From: Cliona cf. orientalis
Lineage: Eukaryota > Porifera > Demospongiae > Clionaida > Clionaidae
Length of the DNA stretch: 64,000 nucleotides
Assembly (NCBI GenBank): GCA_963930775.1
Contig: OZ005702.1
Coordinates: 8,226,336-8,290,335, forward strand
Direction of reading: 5' to 3'
Shown here: in pieces, positions 55,976 to 64,000 of the stretch
Numbering within the stretch: position 1 is the stretch's first letter
Layout of the letters: every line of letters starts with the position of its first letter
Notes under the pieces: generated by a model
Told to the model about the DNA's origin: nothing
Database searches by the model: none
Seen by the model: the letters and a program-made list of their open reading frames with translations, nothing else
Position numbers and translations under genes: made by a program

Positions 55976-57149
55976 AAATCCTGAAATACTGCATGGCCAT
56001 CTGGGTCCTGGCAAGCTTTTTGGTAACAAAGACTTGCTTGGCCATTTCGGTCCTAGCCCTATGGAGTGCCATAGTGGACAAAAGTCATGTCTGTACAATC
56101 GCATCGATGTTTTCATACATGATATTGACATCTCGATCACCGATGTTCATGGTAGCTATCGATCATCGATGTCGATGTTTCGATCCAAGTTAGATAGCTA
56201 TGTTTCGATCTCTTCTATTGATGTGGATGTTGGCTGCTGCACTGAAAAAAAAAATGGGCCAGTACAGTTAATAAGAATACACCCCTATTGAGGAAGGCTT
56301 TTCCAGTTCCCCTGAAGACTAGTAGCTAGCTAATCGGATAAATTTCTCCCAGAAGACTTTAAATTAAAATGGAGGCTGTGCCGACCCCCAAAACATCGTT
56401 AAAATGCACCATTTTACCCCCAGAACATCATTAAAATAGCCTCAACACCCCCCAAGACTTCATCAAATCAAGCTACCCCCTCAGGATACAATTACCGTTC
56501 CTCACCGGCATTGAACAGGGGTGTATCTTGGACTAGCCCAATCCTGAAGGATGTGTGGCATCGTGGAGTGAAAACACTCCATTTCAACTTGGCCTATCAC
56601 GATAAATTTGGACCTCCCCCCCCCCCCCCTTTTTTGTTCCCCCGGTCCATATATTTCGAAATATTTGGCTCGGACCCCCCGGCCCTTATATTTCTGAAAT
56701 AATATATGGACCTCCATGCACTGATGTTATCAACTAGCTATAGCAGAGATTCAGAAGGGTCAGGGGCTGGGTTCTGGGTATGAATGGTTAGCAGGGTTAG
56801 TTTGTATGGCAGGGTTTACATTAGTCTCGTACCCAGCCCCCAAATCCCCGCACGGGGGGTGGGGTCTGGGGACGAGACTAGGTTTACATGGGGGTCCGAA
56901 TATTTCGGGGGTCCAAATATCACGTGACAGGCCACTTTGCTTTATCCCTTGCGCATGCGCGCGGGATAAAATGCAATTACATTCTCCACATTAATTTATG
57001 GAGCAAGGAATGGAACCGGATCTCTGGAACTGTGAATCGCGTGATTAAAACCACAAATTCCTAGATGACCGATCTTGTTGGTATCTTTCGAGTAAAAAAG
57101 AACTTTCCTGCTTGAAGATCAACGCTCGCTACCAGGTCCACCGCTAAAG
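55976..57149. other. intergenic region with several inverted-repeat relics
   Basis: Contains ATCGATG-rich sequence (56099-56215), a diverged ACACCCCTATT-ended MITE (about 56268-56548), a GGTCCATATATTTCGAAATA-type inverted pair (about 56600-56720), a hairpin TAGTCTCGTACCCAG..CTGGGGACGAGACTA (56822-56880) and the NRF1-like palindrome (56940-56968). No coding exon recognised. Confidence 0.5.
56940..56968. promoter_or_regulatory. palindrome with NRF1-like core
   Basis: CTTTATCCC / GGGATAAA arms around TTGCGCATGCGCGC, about 185 bases before the death-fold exon ATG. It is nearly the same as 19906-19933. Confidence 0.45.
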
Positions 57150-57459
57150 ATGGCTTTTATAAATCAATCGCCTGAAGTCAAATCGATCTTAAAACAAACT
57201 CATGATCTCACAACAGCGTTGTCCAATGATCCACTGGGCGTGGCAGGGATACTGCTCAGCAAAGAACTGATTTGCAGAGAAGTCTACTCGAAAATGTTGA
57301 TAGATTCCTACACTCCAGCAAAAAAAGCGGCCATTCTGATCGAGGCGGTGGGAAATACGGTCGAAATAGCTCCAGCCAAGTTTCAGTGCTTTCTTGAGGT
57401 TCTATCAGAGCAGGTTGGTGCTAAAGAGGTGGTGGAGAGACTGCGCTCTACCTACCAAA
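57150..57459 (+). CDS. CARD/death-fold-like first exon
   Basis: ATG 57150 lies in an AAAG-ATGG context and the exon ends at a strong donor (CCAAA|GTGAGT). The 103 residues (..SILKQTHDLTTALSNDP LGVAGILLSKELICREVY.., TPAKKAAILIEAVGNTV.., PAKFQCFLEVLSEQVGAKEVVERL) show the pattern of a six-helix death-fold domain of the CARD type: helix-forming L..L spacing, LLSK.LI..E.Y, T..KKA..L..AV, F..FL.VL. Such domains mediate homotypic assembly in apoptosis and innate immunity. It sits where the kinase of the next KK copy should be, followed by a transposon and then the KK8 coiled coil-kelch. It ends in phase 1; an acceptor at 58375-58376 (GATAG|CTGATTTTGG) would join in frame but lacks a pyrimidine tract. 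Whether it is spliced to KK8 is unproven. Confidence 0.6.
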
Positions 57460-57588
57460 GTGAGTCACTGAGTTCACTGGCACATGATCAATCATGTTAG
57501 AGCAGAGGGGGATATTAAATTTAGGTTCAGAGTGGGAGGGGCTAATCTTTAAGTTAGGGGAGGGGGTACTGTGGTGCATGACTAAAAC

Positions 57589-58353
57589 CAGGGACTATAC
57601 ATTATCTTTCAGATGGACTGGAAACGCTACATTATTACGCTCGCGAAAATTCTACGATCATCGTTACGCCCGGAAGTGTACCCGGAAATATTGCTACTAT
57701 ACTGGACTAGGGTGCCAAGACAGTCAATATGGCCATCTAGTACTTCTATGAAGGCTTGTAGGAAACTCTTAGATAATGTTTAGCACACCAAATGTTGTTT
57801 ACCCAGTGAAGCAACAGGTAAACTTACTTTTTACGTTTGAATAATGCTCATGTCTGTTTTAGTTCGTGAGATTATCCAGCACAAAAGGTATCCATCTTTG
57901 TCAAACTTCGGGGGTCTTGTGCTCCTAGGGTATCTTCCTGCTCAAAATAATACTGTGCACCCAGTAAAGCAGGATTGGGGCTTACTACTCACGCTGTGTA
58001 GAATCCTATGAGAGCTTCACTTTCTGAGCTAATCCAGCACAAAGTATTACCAGGACATGAAAAGTAGCCATACTGAACTTTTTCACTCATAGAGAGTGCA
58101 CTCAGAAGCACACTCACCACAAAATGGCTTTCAGCACATTGTATTATGACTATGGTCTACTGTAGATGCCCTCACAGACGCTGACTCCGTTGTCAGGTCG
58201 ACCACCGTTGGTGTTTCCAAGCAGCCTTTGTAGCTTCTTACCGCTCGCGATATTTTTTACCCGTAACGATGATTGCAGAAACGGAAGTGTGTACTTTGTA
58301 ATAGGGCAGTGTGCGCGTTTCCAGTCCATCTGAAAGATAATGTATAGTCCCTG
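57589..58353. mobile_element. ~765-bp element with inverted ends CAGGGACTATACATTATC
   Basis: CAGGGACTATACATTATC.. with TTTCAGATGGACTGGAAACG is present at the left end and as reverse complement at the right end (about 40 bp). The flanks ACTAAAAC and CTAAAAAT look like a degraded target duplication. The interior has no transposase frame. It lies between the death-fold exon and KK8. Confidence 0.7.
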
Positions 58354-58369
58354 CTAAAAATTTCGTTAG

Positions 58370-59593
58370 ATGATAGCTGATTTTGGTGAACATAACACAG
58401 AATTTGAAGAAGAACTGACTTGGCAGATTCAACTACGAAGTCAGCAGCTAGAGAGAGAGAAACAACAGATGAAACGGGAAAGGGATCAAGCAATTCAAGA
58501 AAAAATAGAGAAAGAGAGGGAGCTGGGACGAGTGAACCAGCAGCTGGAAGAGAGTGAAAGACTGATAGCTGATTTTGGCAAACGAAACACAGAACTTGAA
58601 GAAGAAGTTAGAGTGCTGAGAAGTCAGGTACAGGGGAAAGATGGCGGGGCCAAGGCTGGAGCAGTGAGCAGAACTAACTTCAAACTGAGGTGGAGAGAGG
58701 GAGAGAAGGCACCACGTGTAATGTCTAGATTATGTGATGCTGTTGTACACAACGACACAGTGTATTGCAGCTATTGTGATTCAAATTACAAAGTACATGT
58801 ATATGCCTATCACATATCAAGTTCCAGCTGGTCTCTCACTCCAGACACCCCATATGGAGGATTTACTCTGACAGTCATTGATGGTCTACTGACTACAGTT
58901 GGAGGATATGGAGATAATGGCAACAAGCTGTTGAGTCTGACTGGTGAAGGCAGTGGTAGGAGGTGGACTGAGAAATTCCCACCAATGCCAACTAAACGTT
59001 ATGGTGTGTCTGCACTGTGCACTGGAACAACTCTGATCGTAGCAGGGGGAGATGATGGTAAGAATAATGTTGAAGTGCTGAACACGGATACTCGAGAGTG
59101 GCACACTGCTCCTGATCTACCTCTACCATTGGCACGTTCATCAATAGCACTCTGTGGTGATCTGGTCTATTTGCTGGGGGGACTCAATAAAAACAGAGAA
59201 TTTATAAATTCAGTGTACTCTTGTTCATTAACATCAGTTCTTTCCTCCACTGGCTCCAAGACGCTAGGAGGGCGTCTTGTAAGTACACTAACACGATCCA
59301 GCCCAGGCAGTCCATGGAATAGAGTTACTGACCTCCCTTTAGTCGGCTCCACTGCTGTGAGTCTTCATGGTCGACTGCTGGCAATTGGTGGGCAGGATTC
59401 AAAGTGGAAACCCACCACAGCTGTTTATATGCACCACCCAACCACTAACTCCTGGGGGATCATCAGTCACATGACAACACCTAGGAGCCAGTGTTTATCA
59501 GCTGTCCTCCCTGACAACCAACTGATGGTAGTGGGAGGGCTGACCACTGACCACAAAGAGTGCGATTTAGTTGAGTTTGGAACAGTATTGTAA
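58370..59593 (+). CDS. KK8: coiled coil - kelch protein lacking the kinase, 407 aa as read
   Basis: The open frame begins in the coiled coil (IADFGEHNTEFEEELTWQIQ) and includes a second copy of the LIADFGKRNTELEEE motif, so two coiled-coil pieces were joined. No kinase codons exist between 57.4 and 58.37 kb. The six kelch blades are complete to TAA at 59591-59593, with variable residues G (blade 3), AR (4), VG (5), SQ (6), the longest blade-1 loop of the ordinary copies (CSYCDSNYKVHV) and loops DNGN, DDGKNN, NKNREFIN, QDSKWK, TTDHKE. It could be a fragment, an independent short gene starting at ATG 58370, or the 3' exon of a gene that begins with the death-fold exon at 57150. The conserved 3' block found after other copies is missing here. 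Confidence 0.75.
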   Translation: MIADFGEHNTEFEEELTWQIQLRSQQLEREKQQMKRERDQAIQEKIEKERELGRVNQQLEESERLIADFGKRNTELEEEVRVLRSQVQGKDGGAKAGAVSRTNFKLRWREGEKAPRVMSRLCDAVVHNDTVYCSYCDSNYKVHVYAYHISSSSWSLTPDTPYGGFTLTVIDGLLTTVGGYGDNGNKLLSLTGEGSGRRWTEKFPPMPTKRYGVSALCTGTTLIVAGGDDGKNNVEVLNTDTREWHTAPDLPLPLARSSIALCGDLVYLLGGLNKNREFINSVYSCSLTSVLSSTGSKTLGGRLVSTLTRSSPGSPWNRVTDLPLVGSTAVSLHGRLLAIGGQDSKWKPTTAVYMHHPTTNSWGIISHMTTPRSQCLSAVLPDNQLMVVGGLTTDHKECDLVEFGTVL

Positions 59594-59683
59594 ACATTAT
59601 ACAATTATTAAATTTATCAATATTTATTGTTGTATAATTATAGCATTATAATTATTTCTGTGTCACATGATGGCTGTCTGTGT

Positions 59684-60304
59684 TCATGCTGGTGATTCCA
59701 GAGATACAGTTCTCTTCTTCTCAGTTCTCCCAAACAGAAGAAACAGTGAAAGTTGAACCAACGACAAAAGAAGACCAATGAAGTTGGGAAACTAAATAAC
59801 GAACCAGAGGAAAGGAATAAAGCACTCATATTAATCTTAAAAGTTATGGCCCACTACAGACACAGCACACTGACCTGTACATAGATATTGTGAATGAGAG
59901 TTTCATAAGTTGCCCATGAGGCAGTGGTCAGCAATGACATCACTATCAGCGGAAATGACATCGTCTCAGTTACTGTACTCTTGTTACGAACAACCTCCAC
60001 CTGTGTGTGTATGTGTGAGAGCAAGAGAGGGGGGGGGGAGAGACAGAGGGGGACAACCTTGTACACTTCGCTGGGGCCATGCATAGAGTTGAAATTAAAG
60101 GACGTATTCTTGTTTCACGGGTAGCTAGTGTCATTACCATGGTAGCGAGAGGAGCTGCAAAGAAGATGATAGTGAAGAAGTTGCAGACTAGCCCCAGCTG
60201 AGTGGTTGCCTTGGATAACTCAAACACAAATACTGTGAAGTAGCAAATTAAACAACTGTAGCAATGATCGTCACGGCAACGGCAAAGTCTCGACGCATTT
60301 AATA
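59684..60304 (-). pseudogene. SWEET fragment S8
   Basis: Exon C 59791-59684 is open to TGA. Exon B 60000-59875 has an in-frame 6-nt gain and stays open. Exon A 60304-60138 is 5 nt too long (GCAAATTAAACAACTG), which shifts the frame, and its second codon is TAA (TAT TAA where S5 has TAT TAC). Donor of exon A reads ATG|GTAATG. Confidence 0.7.
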
Positions 60305-61243
60305 CTGAAAACAAGAGACTGAGACATTCAGATATTAAGCTAATTCTACAACCATGCATTGAATTCCCCACGACAGTCAAGGATAGCTACCCGGAGAGCT
60401 ATATAGAATGTAAGCATGAAAGTGTACACGTAGCTAGATCTGTTGAGGAATTGAGAGAATCATGAGTTGACATATTATTAATCTTCTGACAGTTCCCCCT
60501 CAATTATATGTAGCTAGCCTTTCCTAACTTGCTCAAACCACTATAACTTAGAGAGAAGATCCAGTAATGCAAACAAGACTATCAATTTGTATACTAATAT
60601 TTTCACTTTCGTTATATAGAAGGGGATAGTCTTGATTAGCCTGAAGTCCTGACCACGAAATAATTTAGATGACCTATAGCTACCTAATAATATTATTGTT
60701 ACGAAAACCTTTACCTGCTGTAGCTATGTGACGGGGTGAGGGCAGACCAATCATATTAATACAAGTACATGTATCTTCAACAATGTCATTATTATTATTA
60801 TTATTATTATTATCAAGGTCCAATATCTCATGATCAGAAGTATAGTAGTGTGCATTGCTATAGTATGGCATTATTGTGCGATAACAGCTGCAGCTCTGAC
60901 AGCGAACTAGCTAACTATTCAAGACGTTGCCATGCCAGAAGCATGCAAGTACTGAGTCCAAGGTGAATCCTCATTGTCTATTCCTGCAGTAAGGTACTAA
61001 CATAGTACTGTGTAAGAAATTTATAGCTGCTAAAATAATAATAATTATTATACCACAGAATGCTCTTATCAAATAAAGTATATCAATCATCAGTCACATT
61101 GTTGTGTGTTCATTGTTAAAAAAATTGTGGTTTATAGATCAAGAACAATTGCAAGTGACTGCACGGCAGGGTTAATTCTAAGGGCTACAGTAGCAAAGAT
61201 CACTAAGATATCATTCCATCTCAGTGGCAACTTGAACCTAAAA
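60305..61243. other. intergenic region, KK9 upstream
   Basis: Parallels 47275-48787 without the 578-bp insertion. It contains an ATT microsatellite (60787-60812) and the KK9 promoter region, which lacks the TGACAGTTTAAGGGGCGT box of KK1/3/4/5/7. No coding exon seen. Confidence 0.5.
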
Positions 61244-63682
61244 ATGGCTCAACAGCAGGGAGACAAGAAGATTGGCTTCAAGACTATCGTTCTTCTCAAA
61301 GACCAAACCCTCGGTATTGGATCATATGGATCAGTCTGCAAGGCAAAGTGTGACGACCTCCTCTGTGCTGCTAAAATCATCCACCCAACTCTATTCGATC
61401 CAACTGCACTGCATCAAATAGCCCCTCACAGAGAGCACAGGCTACCAATCAGGAGGTTTCAACTAGAGTGTGAGTTCTTGAGCACCGTACGGCACCCTAA
61501 CATTGTCCAATACCTGGGCACCCACCAAGATCCCGAAACACGCCTCCCAATTCTACTAATGGAGCTGATGGATGACAGCCTGACCCACTTTCTGGAAAGC
61601 TCCCCACAGCCGATCCCCTACCACATCCAAGTCAACGTATGTCATGATATAAGTTGAGCGCTATCGTTTCTCCACTCCAATGGCATCGTCCACAGAGATC
61701 TCTCCAGCAACAATGTGTTGCTTATCGGCAACATTAGAGCAAAATTGACCGACTTTGGAATGGCAAGGTTGGGTGATCTAAATCCTCAAGCAACTCGCTT
61801 CACCAACACCATGTGTCCCGGCACTGATGTCTACATGCCTCCAGAAGCTGTTCAAGATAAACCAGTGTACACGGAGAAGATCGACTGCTTCTCATTTGGT
61901 GTCATCGCAGTCCAGACACTGACACGAGAGTTCCCCAAACCTGGAGATCGACAAATGACAGTCAATGTCCCTCACTATCCTAGGCCTCTAAAGATGGATG
62001 TACCAGAAATAGAACGACGACAAAACCACATCAGTCGAGTTGATCCAAACCATCCTCTCCTACCAATTGCCGTCGACTGTCTCAAAGATGCCGATGGTGA
62101 ACGCCCCTCAGCTCAGCAGCTCTGTGAAAGACTAGCAACTCTGAAAGAAACAGCTAAATACAAGAATGCCAGTGAGAGAGTGAAGGACAGCAGAGGCAAG
62201 GAGGGAGAATATGAACAATTTCAACATGTCATAGATCAAAAAGATGCAACTATAGCAGAAAAAGAACAGTAACTGAGACAATGTAGAGAGGAGCTGACTC
62301 AGCAGATTCAACAAAAGAATCAAGATAATCAGCAGCTAGAGCGAGAGAAACAAGTAGAACGAGAAAGAGATCTTGCAATTCAAGAAAAAGTAGAGAAAGA
62401 TCTAGAAAGGCAGCTGGGACAAGCAGACCAGCAGGTTCGACAAATTCAACAACATAATCGAGAGAATAAGCAACAGAATCAACGAATTCAGCAGCTAGAA
62501 AGAGATAAGAGACAAGTAGAACAAGAGAGAGATCAAGCAATTCGAGAAAGTGAAGGAAAAAATCAAGTAATCGGAGAAAAAGAGAGGCAGCTGGGACGAG
62601 TGAACCAGCAGCTGGAAGAGAGTGAGCAGCTTATAGCTGATTTTGGTAAACGAAACACAGAACTTGAAGAAGAACTTCGAATGCTGAGAAGTCAGGTACA
62701 GGGGAAAGATGGCGGGGCCAAGGCTGGAGCAGTGAGCAGAACTGACTTCAAACTGAGGTGGAGAGAGGGAGAGAAGGCTCCACGTGAAATGAGAAGATAT
62801 TCTGATGCAGTTGTACACAATAACACAGTGTATTGCGGATATGATAATTTTTTTATTTATAAAGTATATGCCTACCACATATCAAGTTCCAGCTGGTCTC
62901 TCACTCCAAACACCCCATACAAAGGATTTGCTCTGGCAATCATTGACAGTCTACTGACTGCAGTTGGGGGCTATATTGGTGGGGAAAACACCAACCAGCT
63001 GTTGAGTCTGACTGATGAAGGCAGTGGTAGGAGGTGGACTGAGAAATTCCCACCAATGCCAACTAAACGTTATCATGTGTCTGCACTGTGCATTGGAACA
63101 ACTCTGATCGTAGCAGGGGGATTGGGCCATGGTGATGAAACATTGAAAACAGTTGAAGTGCTGAACACTGAGACTCGAGAGTGGCACACTGCTGCTGATC
63201 TACCTCAACCATTGGCACAGTCATCAATAGCACTCTGTGGTGATCTGGTCTATCTGCTGGGGGGAGAAGATCAAGAAAAAGCAGTCACAACTTCAATGTA
63301 CTCTTGTTCATTAACATCACTTCTTTTCTCCACTAGCCCCACATTGCTAGGCCTAGGAGGGCGTCTTGTAAGTACACTAAAACGATCCAGCAAACGTAGC
63401 CCATGGAACAGAGTTGCTGACCTCCCTGTAAAGCGCTCCACTGCTGTGAGTCTTCATGGTCGACTGCTGGCAATTGGTGGGGATGATTCAAAGGGCAAAC
63501 CCACCACAGCTGTTCATATGTACCAGCCAACCACTAACTCCTGGGAGGTCATCAGTCACATGACAACATCTAGGACTCAGTGTTTATCAGCTGTCCTCCC
63601 TGACAACCAACTGATGGTGGTGGGAGGGTTGACAACTGGTGAGAAATTCTGTGAGTCAGTTGAGTTTGGAACAGTATTTTAA
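61244..63682 (+). pseudogene. KK9: kinase - coiled coil - kelch gene with two in-frame stops
   Basis: ATG 61244 (MAQQQGDKK). The frame is uninterrupted by indels over 813 codons but contains TGA at 61655-61657 (..HDIS-stop-ALSFLHSNG; CGA Arg in most copies) and TAA at 62270-62272 (AEKEQ-stop-LRQC; CAA Gln elsewhere); both are C-to-T changes. The first lies before HRDLSSNN, so no active kinase can be made without readthrough. The coiled coil is the longest in the family (about 50 residues extra, including DLERQLGQADQQVRQIQQ). Kelch variable residues are H (blade 3), AQ (4), KR (5), TQ (6); blade 1 carries the loop GYDNFFIYKV. Loss appears recent because everything else is conserved. Confidence 0.88.
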
Positions 63683-63898
63683 CTTTCCCCGATGTGCAAT
63701 TATCTTAATTTATTGTTGTACATAGCAGTATAATTAATTTTGTGTCACAATGATAACAATATTCATGATTAAAATTTCACATGAAAAAATCAGTGTAATT
63801 AATGCATTCCAGGTACCAGAATTGAGAAACTGAAAGTGTCATGACATTGTGTATATCATTAGGCTGGTATACCAGTCTTCCATGATGGCTGTCTGTGT

Positions 63899-64000
63899 TC
63901 ATGCTGGTGACTCCAGAGATACAGTTCTCTTCTTCTCAGTTCTCCCAAACAGAAGAAACAGTGAAAGTTGAACCAACGACAAAAGAAGACCAATGAAGTT
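63899..64000 (-). pseudogene. SWEET fragment S9, exon C, cut by the window end
   Basis: The last exon (..FIGLLLSLVQLSLFLLFG.., stop TGA at 63901-63899) is visible up to the window edge and open as far as seen. Whether exons A and B follow cannot be judged here. The array evidently continues beyond the window. Confidence 0.7.

Noticed and set aside
56099..56215. ATCGATG-rich stretch as a regulatory cluster
   Set aside because: Simple repetitive character, a single occurrence and no link to a gene start.
57494..57751. Second exon for the death-fold gene
   Set aside because: The frame runs through the inverted end of the 57589-58353 element and has no domain-like content.

Overview
The window is animal nuclear DNA: genes have GT-AG introns, families are metazoan, and diverse DNA-transposon relics and a non-LTR retrotransposon fill the spaces. 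The gene style (short introns, a kinase-kelch family, a death-fold exon, SWEET-type exons) suggests an early-branching animal, most likely a sponge. That assignment is inference; no sequence search was possible.

Bases 1-8.8 kb hold the last two exons of an upstream plus-strand gene (242-522) and a nine-exon plus-strand gene (766-8810). The second encodes a 1,429-residue coiled-coil protein of unrecognised family, with an RFX X-box-like palindrome just upstream of its start. Its introns carry several MITE-like inverted-repeat elements and two tandem repeats.

From 9 kb to the end the window is a tandem array. The core unit is a plus-strand, single-exon gene (KK) encoding a protein kinase domain, a Gln/Glu-rich coiled coil and a six-blade kelch propeller of about 760 residues. 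Each is followed tail-to-tail by a minus-strand fragment of a SWEET-type sugar transporter gene, of which only the last exons (second helical bundle) are present. Nine KK copies are visible. KK1, KK2, KK4 and KK6 are intact. KK3, KK5, KK7 and KK9 are broken by indels or stops. KK8 has coiled coil and kelch but no kinase, and a CARD/death-fold-like exon lies upstream of it. Three smaller KK relics are also present. Kinase domains are nearly identical between copies. Differences concentrate in two loops of every kelch blade, the loops that form the ligand face in KEAP1-type propellers. This looks like a diversifying recognition surface on a constant signalling module and is the most notable thing in the window.

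The array grew by nested duplications. Non-coding blocks R1 (9147-11590) and R2 (11590-13975), with KK1, recur at 23216-26195 and 33917-36549 with KK3; the second copy is split by about 7.7 kb of mobile DNA. That 7.7 kb holds a MITE array and a decayed minus-strand LINE, itself interrupted by a 1.6-kb element with 42-bp inverted repeats, a 9-bp target duplication and an OTU-protease reading frame. The segment from KK3 to a KK relic (36.5-48.8 kb) is repeated from KK6 to KK9 (49.5-61.3 kb). Paralogous empty sites date two transposon insertions to after the duplications.
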